From Candidatus Tumulicola sp. (GTDB lineage Bacteria; Vulcanimicrobiota; Vulcanimicrobiia; Eremiobacterales; Eremiobacteraceae), in the NCBI GenBank assembly GCA_035601835.1, contig DATNNM010000016.1, positions 62,001 to 126,000 on the forward strand: 64,000 nucleotides of DNA, in the 5' to 3' direction. The notes under the pieces were generated by a model, which saw nothing but the letters and a program-made list of their open reading frames with translations, searched no databases and was not told where the DNA came from. Below are positions 8,745 to 17,189 of the stretch, piece after piece; within the stretch, counting starts at the first letter, position 1; every line of letters starts with the position of its first letter. Both the position numbers and the translations under genes were made by a program.

Positions 8745-9625
8745 GCGGTCTCTACGAAGCGGCTGACCGAGATCCAACTCGAGAACATGCCGATGAGTCC
8801 GCCGATGAGGAGCAGTTCCAATGCGATGTGCCCGACGGGCACCGCCGAGAGGTCGAGCGGGAGGAACGGCAGATTCAGGGCAAGCTTGGGAACCAGCGCA
8901 TGGTAGGTCGGCCATAACACCGCCAGCCCCACGGCGGCGCCGATCAATCCTGACAGCACGCCTTCGAGCACGAACGGCCATCGGATGGTCCAGCGCGTCG
9001 CGCCCACCAAGTGCATGATATTGATCTCGCGTTGGCGCGCGAACACGGTGAGCCGGATGGTGTTGTAGATGATCAGCGCGTTCGCGATCAGCAGCAGCAC
9101 GATGATGCCGATACCGATGTAGCCGAAGACCGTCTCTGCGCGCAATAATTTCTGCGTGTGCTGACTGCCATAGTTCACATACGATACTTCGGGCCGGCTC
9201 GTGAATTCTTGCGCGACGACCGGCACGTTCTCGGGATCGATCGTATGGATGATGATCGAGTTGGGCAGCGGGTTGCTGTTGATCAGCCCGAGATCGACCT
9301 GACCGTGCAGGCGTTTGCGCAGATCCGCGAGCGCCTGATTCTTGCTGACGAAGCGCGCGCTGTCCACGCGTGGATCGATCTGCAGCGCGTGGAGCATCGC
9401 GGTGATGGTCGGGCCCTCGACTTCATCCTTGAGATAGACCGCGATCTCGAGCTTGCTGACCACGCTCTTCATGACGATGTCGGACGAACTGCGCAGGAAC
9501 AGGAAGACGCCGAGGACGATGATCGAGATGGCGACCGTGCCGATAGCGGTGACGGCCATGGCGGCGTTGCGGGTGAAGTTCTGAGCGACCTCGCTCCAGA
9601 AAAAGCGGACTTTACCCCAATCCAA
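8741..9625 (-). CDS. ftsX: Cell-division protein FtsX
   Basis: A 294-residue polytopic protein with FtsX topology: cytosolic N-terminus, first membrane helix (about residues 22-46), a periplasmic loop of about 120 residues, then three C-terminal helices (about 165-195, 220-245, 265-290). The periplasmic loop is the part that docks the EnvC-type activator encoded next. The cytoplasmic loop RQREINIMHLVGAT is the family's coupling-helix region that contacts FtsE. Its ORF overlaps the ftsE stop by 14 nt and the envC start by 4 nt, so the three are translationally coupled. Confidence 0.95.
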   Translation of the reverse strand: MDWGKVRFFWSEVAQNFTRNAAMAVTAIGTVAISIIVLGVFLFLRSSSDIVMKSVVSKLEIAVYLKDEVEGPTITAMLHALQIDPRVDSARFVSKNQALADLRKRLHGQVDLGLINSNPLPNSIIIHTIDPENVPVVAQEFTSRPEVSYVNYGSQHTQKLLRAETVFGYIGIGIIVLLLIANALIIYNTIRLTVFARQREINIMHLVGATRWTIRWPFVLEGVLSGLIGAAVGLAVLWPTYHALVPKLALNLPFLPLDLSAVPVGHIALELLLIGGLIGMFSSWISVSRFVETA

Positions 9626-10301
9626 CGTGGTACCGGCCCCGTTCTTCGTCGTGCGCGATGCGCCCGTGGATGAGGCGCACGACGCGGCGGCGCATGCGAT
9701 CGACGCTGGCCTGATTGTGGGTGGCGACGACGACGGTCGTGCCTTTGGCGTTGATGCGCGCCAAAAGCGCCATGATCTCGCTGGAGGTCTCCGGATCGAG
9801 GTTACCCGTCGGTTCGTCGCACAGCATGATCAGCGGATTGTTCACGAGCGAGCGCGCGATGGCGGTGCGTTGCTGCTCGCCGCCCGACAACTCGTGCTGG
9901 AACATCTTGCTCTTGTGCGCGATGCCGACCAGTTCGAGCGCGCGCGGCACGCGGCGCATGACGTCGCGCGAACTGGCGCCCGTCACCTGTAGCGCGTAGG
10001 CGACGTTCTCCCACACCGTTTTTTGGCGCAGCAGCTTGAAGTCTTGAAAGACGACGCCGACTTTGCGGCGCAAGAACGGGACCTGCGATTCAGGTAGACG
10101 GGACAGAGGGCGGCCGTCAACGGTCACATCGCCCGCAGTGGGACGGACTTCGCGATAGATGAGCTTGAGGATGCTCGACTTGCCCTGTCCGGTGCTGCCG
10201 ACGAGAAAAAGAAATTCGCCTCGATTTATTTGGAGGTTGATGTCGGAGAGGGCGTGGACGCCGTTAGGGTAGACCAGCTTGACGTCCTCAAACAGAATCA
10301 C
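9612..10301 (-). CDS. ftsE: Cell-division ATP-binding protein FtsE
   Basis: An ABC ATPase of about 229 residues partnering FtsX. Walker A GSTGQGKSS, signature LSGGEQQR, Walker B LIMLCDEPTG and the H-loop VATHNQ are all present. The start is taken as GTG at 10301 because the protein then begins VILFEDVKLVYPNG, matching FtsE N-termini. The frame is open further upstream to 10445, but that extension is encoded by a REP element and has no family counterpart; an ATG at 10346 is the alternative. It heads the ftsEX-envC-ctp operon, with the REP cluster at 10359-10398 in its promoter region, shared with the divergent acyl-CoA dehydrogenase. Confidence 0.93.
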   Translation of the reverse strand: MILFEDVKLVYPNGVHALSDINLQINRGEFLFLVGSTGQGKSSILKLIYREVRPTAGDVTVDGRPLSRLPESQVPFLRRKVGVVFQDFKLLRQKTVWENVAYALQVTGASSRDVMRRVPRALELVGIAHKSKMFQHELSGGEQQRTAIARSLVNNPLIMLCDEPTGNLDPETSSEIMALLARINAKGTTVVVATHNQASVDRMRRRVVRLIHGRIAHDEERGRYHVGLG

Positions 10302-10358
10302 TCTGGAGTCTATGTTTCGCGGTCGGGTTCCGCCGCCCTGTGGCATGCCAGGCTTGTA

Positions 10359-10398
10359 TGTGGTATGCCGGACTTTAGTCCGGCTCGAGCGAAGCTCG
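10359..10398 (+). repeat. Compound REP in the divergent ftsE / acyl-CoA dehydrogenase promoter region
   Basis: The tail TGTGGTAT is followed by the perfect palindrome GCCGGACTTTAGTCCGGC (10367-10384) and then a second hairpin, CGAGC-GAA-GCTCG (10386-10398). The first is the arm variant also seen at 2535-2552. The second resembles the TTCCGAGC-GAA-GCTCGGAA family at 29541-29595. It ends 8 bp before the dehydrogenase ATG and occupies the only intergenic space between two divergent genes. Confidence 0.85.
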
Positions 10399-10406
10399 AC
10401 GCGGCC

Positions 10407-11555
10407 ATGGACTTCGATCTGACGTCCGATCAACTGGATGTGCAAAAACTATGTCGCGACTTCGCGGAGGGCGAGGTCGCGCCGCACGCGCAGGAGTGGG
10501 ATGAGCAGTCGCGCTTCCCGCTCGACGTCGTGCAAAAGATGGCCAAGCTCGGGCTCATGGGCCTGCCGTTTCCTGAGAAATACGGCGGCGCCGGCGCCGA
10601 CACGGTTTCGTACGCGCTGGCGGTGATGGAGATCGGGCGAGCGGATGCGTCGGTCGGCATCACCCTTGCCGCGCACGTGTCGCTTGGCACCGCTCCGTTC
10701 TTCATGTTCGGTTCTGAGAAGCAGCGTCAGGAGTATCTGCCGCGGCTGACCTCCGGGGAATCGTTGTGGGCGTTCGGACTCACCGAACCGCAGGCGGGCT
10801 CCGACGCCGGTGCGACCAAGACCACTGCGACGTTGAACGGCGGCGCGTGGGTCATCAACGGCTCGAAGTGCTTCATCACCAATGCGGGGACGCCGATCAC
10901 AGGCGGAGTCACGATCACCGCGGTGACCGGGCGCGGCGACGGCGACCGGCCGGAGATCTCGAACATCATCGTGCCGACGGACACGCCGGGTTATTCGCGC
11001 GCCAAAGCCTATAAGAAGATGGGCTGGCGCGCCTCGGACACGCGCGAGTTGACGTTTCAGGACGCGCGCGTGCCCGAAGAGAACGTGCTCGGCCAGCTCG
11101 GTCAGGGCTTTCGACAGTTCTTGGACGTGCTCGACGGCGGGCGCATCAGCGTCGGGGCGCTTTCGGTCGGGCTGGCGCAAGCCTGTTACGACGCGGCGAG
11201 CAAGTATGCGAAAGAACGCCAGCAGTTCGGCCAGCCGATCTCCAAGTTCCAGGCCATACAATTTCAACTCGTGGACATGGCCGTGGAGATCGAGTTGGCG
11301 CGCACCGCGGTGCTCAAGGCCGCATGGCTCAAGGATCGCGGCCGCGAGTTCGCGCTCGCGGCGGCCATGTCCAAGCTCTACTCAGGTGAAGTGTCGCGCC
11401 GCTGCGCCAACGCCGCCGTGCAGATCCATGGTGGTTACGGCTTTATGGACGAGTATCCGGTGTCGCGCTACTGGCGCGATTGCAAGATCAACGAGATCGG
11501 CGAAGGCACGAACGAAGTGCAGCGCATGGTGATCGCCCGCCTCCTGGGTTTCTAA
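10407..11555 (+). CDS. Acyl-CoA dehydrogenase
   Basis: A 382-residue FAD enzyme that oxidises acyl-CoA to trans-2-enoyl-CoA and passes electrons to ETF. The start MDFDLTSDQL is chosen because it is the standard family N-terminus; the upstream open frame runs through a REP. Family motifs: FGLTEPQAGSDA (FAD/substrate contacts), the helical C-terminal domain with RQQFGQPISKFQAIQF, and IHGGYGFMDEYPVSRYWRD followed by EIGEGTNEVQ, whose Glu is the usual catalytic base position. Length is typical. It stands alone on the plus strand, divergent from ftsE. A second acyl-CoA dehydrogenase is at 19447-20667. Short/branched-chain specificity is likely but not shown. Confidence 0.93.
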   Translation: MDFDLTSDQLDVQKLCRDFAEGEVAPHAQEWDEQSRFPLDVVQKMAKLGLMGLPFPEKYGGAGADTVSYALAVMEIGRADASVGITLAAHVSLGTAPFFMFGSEKQRQEYLPRLTSGESLWAFGLTEPQAGSDAGATKTTATLNGGAWVINGSKCFITNAGTPITGGVTITAVTGRGDGDRPEISNIIVPTDTPGYSRAKAYKKMGWRASDTRELTFQDARVPEENVLGQLGQGFRQFLDVLDGGRISVGALSVGLAQACYDAASKYAKERQQFGQPISKFQAIQFQLVDMAVEIELARTAVLKAAWLKDRGREFALAAAMSKLYSGEVSRRCANAAVQIHGGYGFMDEYPVSRYWRDCKINEIGEGTNEVQRMVIARLLGF

Positions 11556-11570
11556 TTGTAAGCGCCAGGT

Positions 11571-11665
11571 TTGTAGTGCCAGGTTTGTAGTGCCGGGGCT
11601 TTAGCCCCGGTTCTTGTGCTGCCGCGTCTGTAATGCTTGTTGTAGTGCCGGGGCTTGAGCCCCGG
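11571..11665 (+). repeat. Cluster of REP copies left of the RAYT gene
   Basis: It contains a partial tail copy (TTGTAGTGCCAGG, 11571-11583), a full REP with tail TGTAGTG and palindrome CCGGGGCTTTAGCCCCGG (11586-11610), and a second full copy (11641-11665) whose centre is TTGA instead of TTTA. Both full copies point the same way. The GTAG in the tail is the tetranucleotide typical of RAYT-recognised REPs. The last copy ends 8 bp before the RAYT stop codon. Confidence 0.93.
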
Positions 11666-11672
11666 TATATCC

Positions 11673-12128
11673 CTAATACCACGGGTCGAGGATCCCAGAA
11701 TACGGGTAATCGCGAAAGTCTACAACAAGCCCGGCGCGAATCGGATTCTCGAGCGTGTACCGAATGGTCGCGTCGCTCTTCTCATATTCCCGCACGATGT
11801 GGTCGTGATAGCCGCGTTGCCATAAGAATGAGTGACCCGACATTCTGCACCTATGCAAGATTGTGGCCTTGAGGGTGCCGACGATATCGCTGAGAGGGCG
11901 TGAATCGCTTTGCAGCCGGGCCACCATGTGGATGTGGTCGGGCATGACGCAATATGCGTGGAGGCCGTACCACTCGCGTTCACGGTACCTCAAGATATGG
12001 TCGCAGGCGATGATCGCGGCCGCGGGCGTGCGGAAGATCGGCTGCCGGTTGCTGACGCGAAACGTTATAAAGTACGAACCCGGAGTCGTATAATCGAAGC
12101 CCTTCAGCCGAGGACTGCCGTCAGCCAT
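11673..12128 (-). CDS. REP-associated tyrosine transposase (RAYT, IS200-like Y1)
   Basis: About 151 residues from ATG at 12128 (MADGSPRLKG); an in-frame ATG at 12146 is an alternative. The fold is the Y1 transposase family (PF01797). GSYFITFRVSNRQPIF forms the first strand, YCVMPDHIHMV carries the HUH metal-binding histidines, and FLWQRGYHDHIVRE carries the region of the nucleophilic tyrosine. These enzymes nick and join single-stranded DNA at REP palindromes. RAYTs are usually single-copy domesticated genes rather than selfish insertion sequences. It is flanked by inverted REP copies (11586-11665 and 12173-12197), the expected gene-plus-substrate layout, which strongly supports the call. Confidence 0.93.
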   Translation of the reverse strand: MADGSPRLKGFDYTTPGSYFITFRVSNRQPIFRTPAAAIIACDHILRYREREWYGLHAYCVMPDHIHMVARLQSDSRPLSDIVGTLKATILHRCRMSGHSFLWQRGYHDHIVREYEKSDATIRYTLENPIRAGLVVDFRDYPYSGILDPWY

Positions 12129-12172
12129 GGTTCGTTCTTCAAGCAACGCGGTATCGTTGTCAAGGGGTTGAA

Positions 12173-12197
12173 CCGGGGCTAAAGCCCCGGCACTACA
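12173..12197 (-). repeat. REP right of the RAYT gene, inverted relative to the left copies
   Basis: CCGGGGCTAAAGCCCCGG plus CACTACA, the reverse complement of the left-hand copies. The RAYT is thus enclosed between outward TGTAGTG tails, as in REPIN/RAYT loci. It sits 44 bp upstream of the RAYT start, within its probable promoter region. Confidence 0.93.
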
Positions 12198-12248
12198 ATT
12201 AGCCCGTCGATCGCGAATGCGACGAAGCGAACAGGGGAGGTCTTGGCG

Positions 12249-13298
12249 TTAGTGTGTGGTGTCCAGGAACAGGCCGAAGCCGCTCAGCGACACTTGCGCG
12301 TCAAAGATCACGCGACGATTGGGGATCGCGTTAAAGGCGCCGCTCGCGGTGGTCGCGTTCGGCAGCACGTCGACCGCCTGCGCGTCGTAGACGAACAGCA
12401 AGTCGCGAACCGCGTCGTACGCGAGCCCGAGCGGACCCGCGAAGTTGGTGATCGTCTGCGCGTGCGAGGCCGAGCCATTCAGGGTGCTGGCCGTCATGAG
12501 CACGTCGACTTGCAGGTGCGATCGCTCTGCGACCCACAGAACATCCGTCGTCGGATTGTAGGCAAGACCGTCGGGTGAGAACAGGCCGGTGATCTGGCGG
12601 TTCGCGGTCGCCGCATAGTTGGTGTGTGCGATCGCAGCGGCGTTTGCGCCGGCGCCAAAGGCGTCAAAAACGCCGATGACGCAGCCATTGTCGCTCACGA
12701 ACAGCCGGTCGTGCACGGGGTCGTAATACATCTCTTGCGGGCGCGGCGCGCCCGATACGCAGCCGTCGGTCATAGTGAGCGTCGCGGTGCCGGCCGGCGT
12801 GGTGTTGCCGCCTTGCCCGAGGGTCGAAGCGCTTGCGTAGATCTGTACCGTATTGCTGGTGTTCTGCGCGACGATCAGCAGGTTGTGCGTGACATCGAAC
12901 GTGGCCGCGCCTTCCTGGTTCGTCAGCGGCACGGTGAAGTCCGGATTCACGTTGGTCTTGGTCAATGCCGTCGTCCAGACCGAAATCCGATTGTTGGTCT
13001 GGTCCGGGTACCACAAGACGTCCGCGGCGATTCCGTAGATGATGTCCGGGTTGGCGATGTCCGCGGTCGGGTACACGTTGCTGGCAAGAGCTCCGCCGTT
13101 AATTCCCGACGCTCCCTTATATGCGCGCACCGTGCGCGACGTCGCATCTTGCACGTACAGCGTGTCGGGCGCCACCGTCGCCGACGAGGTCGGGGTCGGA
13201 GTCGGCACGGGGGGCGTCGTGGTCTTGGAGCACCCGGCGATGACGAGCACGGCCAGCATGCCGGCGGAGAGCATGGCAAAACCCAGACGCGGACTCAT
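12249..13298 (-). CDS. Lipoprotein with beta-propeller-like repeats
   Basis: About 349 residues from ATG (MSPRLGFAML). A hydrophobic leader ends in the lipobox LVIAGCSK, so the mature protein should be acylated on Cys. A Pro/Thr-rich linker follows, then repeating segments such as YYDPVHDRLFVSDN, AYNPTTDVLWVAE and AYDAVRDLLFVYD, each like one NHL/YVTN propeller blade. No catalytic motif is visible, so it is probably a binding or scaffold protein in the periplasm or cell surface. AAGGAG is 12 nt upstream, a little distant. The open frame extends upstream to 13352 but starts best at the leader. It lies 228 bp after the TonB receptor on the same strand, separated by a strong terminator. Confidence 0.7.
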   Translation of the reverse strand: MSPRLGFAMLSAGMLAVLVIAGCSKTTTPPVPTPTPTSSATVAPDTLYVQDATSRTVRAYKGASGINGGALASNVYPTADIANPDIIYGIAADVLWYPDQTNNRISVWTTALTKTNVNPDFTVPLTNQEGAATFDVTHNLLIVAQNTSNTVQIYASASTLGQGGNTTPAGTATLTMTDGCVSGAPRPQEMYYDPVHDRLFVSDNGCVIGVFDAFGAGANAAAIAHTNYAATANRQITGLFSPDGLAYNPTTDVLWVAERSHLQVDVLMTASTLNGSASHAQTITNFAGPLGLAYDAVRDLLFVYDAQAVDVLPNATTASGAFNAIPNRRVIFDAQVSLSGFGLFLDTTH

Positions 13299-13429
13299 CA
13301 AGCGGGCGATCTCCTTAGCTGTTGAAGAGGTTGAAGCGGGGCTGGAACGCACGTGCGCCGGCTCGATTCGGCCGGCGGCGCACCCCGCGCGTGATGTCCG
13401 GGGCTTCGACCAGAAGCACGGGGCGACCT

Positions 13430-13454
13430 CCGGGGCTAAAGCCCCGGCACTACA
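13430..13454 (-). repeat. REP copy between TonB receptor and lipoprotein gene
   Basis: A perfect CCGGGGCTAAAGCCCCGG palindrome with a CACTACA tail. About 32 bp to its left, CCGGGGCTTCGACC (13398-13411) looks like a decayed half copy. Both lie in the 228-bp gap, on the lipoprotein-promoter side of the receptor terminator. Confidence 0.93.
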
Positions 13455-13477
13455 AACGTTGAGGCGATCTAAATTGG

Positions 13478-13504
13478 AAAGGCCGCCGGGCGAACCCGGC
13501 GGCC
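13478..13504 (-). terminator. Rho-independent terminator of the TonB receptor gene
   Basis: A perfect 10-bp stem, GGCCGCCGGG/CCCGGCGGCC, with loop CGAA (13481-13504). On the minus strand it is followed by TTTCCAATTT. It starts 22 bp after the receptor stop. The short, interrupted U-tract makes it strong in stem but modest in tail. Confidence 0.8.
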
Positions 13505-13526
13505 TTCGATTGTGAGCTCTGTTGCT

Positions 13527-16500
13527 TTAGAGCTTGACGTTGACGTTGAGCGACGCGTTGAACGGCGACGTCGCCACGTTCGGCAGATACGGGTACTTCA
13601 CCAGCGGTTGCAACACGTTACCGGGGTTGTAGAAGTTGCCGACCGACGGGACGTTGCCGCTGATCACGCCGTACGAACACCAGTGGCGATCATTGTTCAC
13701 CCACGCCTGCTTCGATCCGCCGAAGCAGGTGTTGATGACGTTCGCCAGGTTCAACTGGTACGACACGCGTGACGTCGCGTCATAGCTGATCGCGAAGTGG
13801 CCAGAGAACTGGCTGGGCTCCGTGAACGAGCCAGGCGCGTCGAACACGTGCGTCGACGTATCGGGAATGATCAGGAAGTTGGAGCAGTTGGTTGCGTCTG
13901 CCGCCGTTCCCGTGCCGCCGTACGGATAGCGCGGGTCGGTGGGGGCGACTGCACCCAATGTCGACGCTCCGCAGGTGTTCGGATCGAATCCGACGGTGCC
14001 TTCCGGAGCGCCGTACTTCGTCCCCGAGTGGAACTGGAACGCGGGGATGAACGCCCATTTGTCGTGCTTCATCTGCAGCACCAGCGACGCCACGTGCGGC
14101 GTGATGAAGCTCACCTCGGAGAGCTGGATGCCCGCCGGGATGATGTCGTACGGCGTGTAGGAGCCGTTCGGATCGAACAGCTTCTGCGCCGGGGCGTTGA
14201 AGTACGGATTCGCGATACCACCGGGGGTCGCATTCGCGTTGACGCCGCCGTCGACGCCGCACATGCTCGTCGCGTTCGTCGATGAGACCGCGCCGACGCA
14301 TGCCGACGTGAACGAGTTGTAGTGTTGGATGTCGCTATTGATCGAGGCCAGCACCGTCGAGCCGTTGGGCAGCGGTGAGTACTTGATCAGGCTGTGCGTA
14401 AAGGTGTACGAGAACTGGCCCGCCCAGCCGTTGTTGTTGAAGTTGCCGAAGTTCAGCTCGAACTCGACGCCGCTCGTCGTTTGTTTTCCGGCGTTGAGGC
14501 CGGAGACGAACGCCGTCTTCGGGTCGATGAAGAGCTGCTGCACCTGGTCAGAAGTCGCACGGTAGAACGGCGTCAACTTGAACGACGTCTGCGTGTTCTT
14601 GAAGTGGTGCTCCAGCGACAGGTCGTAGTTGTACGAGATGGAGGGCCGGATGGTATGGTTCGGCGAGTTGTAGCCGAACTTGAAGAACAGTCCCCCGATG
14701 AGCTGACCGAACAGGTTTTGCTCCAGCGTGTTGTACTGCTGGAAGGCGGCGTTCGCGGGCTGCGAATACCGGCCTGCCGAGAAGCGCAACACGTCGTCCG
14801 GGTTCAGCGTGTAGGTCCCGCCGATGCGGGGTTCAGTTTCCGGATACGTCACCGAACCGCCGTTGGCCGTTCCGTTGACCATGGTCGCCGGGATGAACGG
14901 GTTGCCGCCGGCAGACGCGACGAGCGTCGAGCACGGCTGCGTGATGGAGATCGCCCCGACCACTCCGACAGGCGGGTTTGTTTTGTCAAACGGCTGTCCG
15001 CCTTGGAACGTCGGCGCGTAGCACTGCGACGCGTTCCACGCGGCAAGCCAGAAGTCGCGAGCCCCTCCGCCCGTAGGCGTGAACTCGAACTTGTAGACGT
15101 TTTCCCGCAGACCGAGGTTGAGCGTCAGTCTGTCGGTTGGCTTCCACGTGTCCTGGATCGACGCCGCGTAGTAGCGCGGTGTGACCGTGTTGAACGTCGC
15201 CCACGGACCGGTTTCGCCGGCGATCCAGGCGCAAGCGCCGGCGCAGGCCCCACCAGTGTTCGGATTCGGGAGGCCGCTCGCCGCGATGTTGTCGAGCTCG
15301 AGGCTTACGCCCGTGTCATCGGTATTCTCGCACGAGCGCGCGATGCCGCCGAAGTAGCAGATGCCGGTCAGCGGATTGGCTGCATTGACCCTGAAGGCCG
15401 CCTGTTGGCGTGCACCGCTGAACGAGTTCCTCTGCTGCGTGTTGTTGTCGCGCACGGTGCTCGCCGTCGAGTACCCTACGTCCACGTTGAGGAGATGTTT
15501 CGGCGAAAGCTGACTCACGTACGAGACGGAGCCGCCGCGCGTGTGCGTCCACAGTTCGTAGTCGTCCGGACAGCAGCCCACATAGTCATTGTTCAATGTC
15601 AGTGGACCGTGCAAGAACCACCACGAGTAGAAGATGTAGCCGTAGACGCGCAGGTACGAGTTGGTGCCGATGTTGCGCTGATACTGCAGTTTGTAGATGC
15701 CCTGGCCGTTGTCCGCAGTGTCACGCTTGTTGTCCGGCACGTTGCCGCCCAGGCCCGCTTGGCCTTCGCTCGGATACGCGTAGGGTACGACATTACCGGC
15801 TTGGGTAGGATCGGCGCCCAAGAAGAGCTGGCCTGGCGCCACGTTGTTCCACTGGCGAGCTATGCCGGGAGTGAACGCAGCCTGACCGTTGTTGCCGAAG
15901 CCCGGGCCGCCGTCAAACGTGTTGCCAACGTTATTGGCGAAGAAACTCGGGCCGCCCCAGTCGTTCGTCGAGCTGTAGTAGTACGTGTACAGTTGGAACA
16001 CGTCGTACAGCAGCTGGATGTCGTCTTTGCCGCTGTCACGATGGTGCGGGATGCCGATGTGGAAGTTGAACACGTTCTCGCGATCGGTCAACTTCGCCGG
16101 AAATGTCATCGTGTACGGGCCCATGACGTAGCCGCCGGGGCCGACTGGGAATGCCCCGAAGTACGCTCTGTTCGCATAGCAGCCGGAGAACCCGCTGCCC
16201 GTGCCACCGGGGCCGGTAGTGCAACCTGCGCCGTCATTGGTGCCGTCCCACGGCACGCCGTAGCTCTGCGTGATGCTGGCGCCGTTGCTGTTGTCGAAAT
16301 ACCGCGGGCCGGAGTCGACGAGACCGATGCCCACGTAGTACGAGAAGTTGCGGTTGGGCGTGGCCCCACCGAACTCGATGTTGGCCTTGTTGTAAAGACT
16401 CGGCCCGCCGATGCCAAAGCTCGCGCTTGCGAAGCCTGGATACGTGCCGCTCTTGATCACTTGGTTGATGTAGCCGGCGAGGCCCTGCGACTCTGAGTTG

Positions 16501-17189
16501 GCGGGCGACGCGCCCGTGTACAACTGCAGTTCCTGTTGGCCGAGCGCCGAAAGATTGGTGGTCGGATAGTTATCGAACGACCGGTTGACCGGCACGCCGT
16601 CAAACTCATAGCCGACTTGGTCGTAGTCTCCGCCGCGGATGTAGACGGTCTGATACCAGCCCGACTGTCCGGGAGGAACGTACGCGCCGGGGAGCGCTGC
16701 GATCGCGGAATAACCTTGATCGCCGCCGCCGCCGCCGCCGAGCACCGCCGTACGCGCTTGCGCCTTCTCGTTCACCGAGTAGACGTCGGCGGTCGTGCCG
16801 GGCTTGACGAGGTCTGCAGACGAGCGACTGGTGATAACGCCGAGAGTCCGGACGAACTTCTTCGCTTGAAGATTGACCGTCTGGGTGTTGTCGGCGAATA
16901 CCGTGACGCCGCGTTGCACGAGAGTCTCGATCACGTTCTCTTCCGATACCGTCACGGTGTACGTGTCCGGCACCAGAGAGATCATCGAGAAGTGACCTCC
17001 ATTGTCCGTGGTCGCCGTTAGGGTTTGACTCGGCGACGAGGCGGTCACTTTGGCATTGGCGACTGGTGTCGTCGTGCCCTCAAGGAACACCGTGCCTGAT
17101 AGCGATCCGGTTGTGCCCGCCAGTGCCCATGTTCCCTGGCATAGCAAAACCGCTAAAGCTAAGAAGGCAATTCTCAAATAACCTTTCAT
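13527..17189 (-). CDS. TonB-dependent outer-membrane receptor with N-terminal carboxypeptidase-regulatory domain
   Basis: A 1220-residue Oar/SusC-like receptor. It has a signal peptide (about residues 1-25), then a carboxypeptidase-regulatory-like Ig domain (about 28-108, GTVFLEGTTTPVANAKV and the TTDNGGHFSMI turn). A plug follows (about 130-250, with IRGGDYDQVGYEFDGVPVNRS), then a long beta-barrel ending NASLNVNVKL. The Gly6 run near residue 150 comes from a short GCC microsatellite. Such receptors import large substrates by TonB-driven transport; the ligand is unknown. A 188-bp leader separates it from sucD, and a terminator follows. There is no adjacent SusD homologue, so it is not a classical polysaccharide locus. 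Confidence 0.92.
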   Translation of the reverse strand: MKGYLRIAFLALAVLLCQGTWALAGTTGSLSGTVFLEGTTTPVANAKVTASSPSQTLTATTDNGGHFSMISLVPDTYTVTVSEENVIETLVQRGVTVFADNTQTVNLQAKKFVRTLGVITSRSSADLVKPGTTADVYSVNEKAQARTAVLGGGGGGDQGYSAIAALPGAYVPPGQSGWYQTVYIRGGDYDQVGYEFDGVPVNRSFDNYPTTNLSALGQQELQLYTGASPANSESQGLAGYINQVIKSGTYPGFASASFGIGGPSLYNKANIEFGGATPNRNFSYYVGIGLVDSGPRYFDNSNGASITQSYGVPWDGTNDGAGCTTGPGGTGSGFSGCYANRAYFGAFPVGPGGYVMGPYTMTFPAKLTDRENVFNFHIGIPHHRDSGKDDIQLLYDVFQLYTYYYSSTNDWGGPSFFANNVGNTFDGGPGFGNNGQAAFTPGIARQWNNVAPGQLFLGADPTQAGNVVPYAYPSEGQAGLGGNVPDNKRDTADNGQGIYKLQYQRNIGTNSYLRVYGYIFYSWWFLHGPLTLNNDYVGCCPDDYELWTHTRGGSVSYVSQLSPKHLLNVDVGYSTASTVRDNNTQQRNSFSGARQQAAFRVNAANPLTGICYFGGIARSCENTDDTGVSLELDNIAASGLPNPNTGGACAGACAWIAGETGPWATFNTVTPRYYAASIQDTWKPTDRLTLNLGLRENVYKFEFTPTGGGARDFWLAAWNASQCYAPTFQGGQPFDKTNPPVGVVGAISITQPCSTLVASAGGNPFIPATMVNGTANGGSVTYPETEPRIGGTYTLNPDDVLRFSAGRYSQPANAAFQQYNTLEQNLFGQLIGGLFFKFGYNSPNHTIRPSISYNYDLSLEHHFKNTQTSFKLTPFYRATSDQVQQLFIDPKTAFVSGLNAGKQTTSGVEFELNFGNFNNNGWAGQFSYTFTHSLIKYSPLPNGSTVLASINSDIQHYNSFTSACVGAVSSTNATSMCGVDGGVNANATPGGIANPYFNAPAQKLFDPNGSYTPYDIIPAGIQLSEVSFITPHVASLVLQMKHDKWAFIPAFQFHSGTKYGAPEGTVGFDPNTCGASTLGAVAPTDPRYPYGGTGTAADATNCSNFLIIPDTSTHVFDAPGSFTEPSQFSGHFAISYDATSRVSYQLNLANVINTCFGGSKQAWVNNDRHWCSYGVISGNVPSVGNFYNPGNVLQPLVKYPYLPNVATSPFNASLNVNVKL

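Noticed and set aside
14394-16496. 700-codon plus-strand open frame opposite the TonB receptor
   Set aside because: Antisense shadow: composition is Arg/Val/Glu-rich without recognisable protein character, while the minus strand encodes a clear receptor.
16722-16740. GCC trinucleotide run as a contingency locus
   Set aside because: It simply encodes a short Gly run in the receptor; only about six units and a frame-preserving repeat, so phase variation is unlikely.
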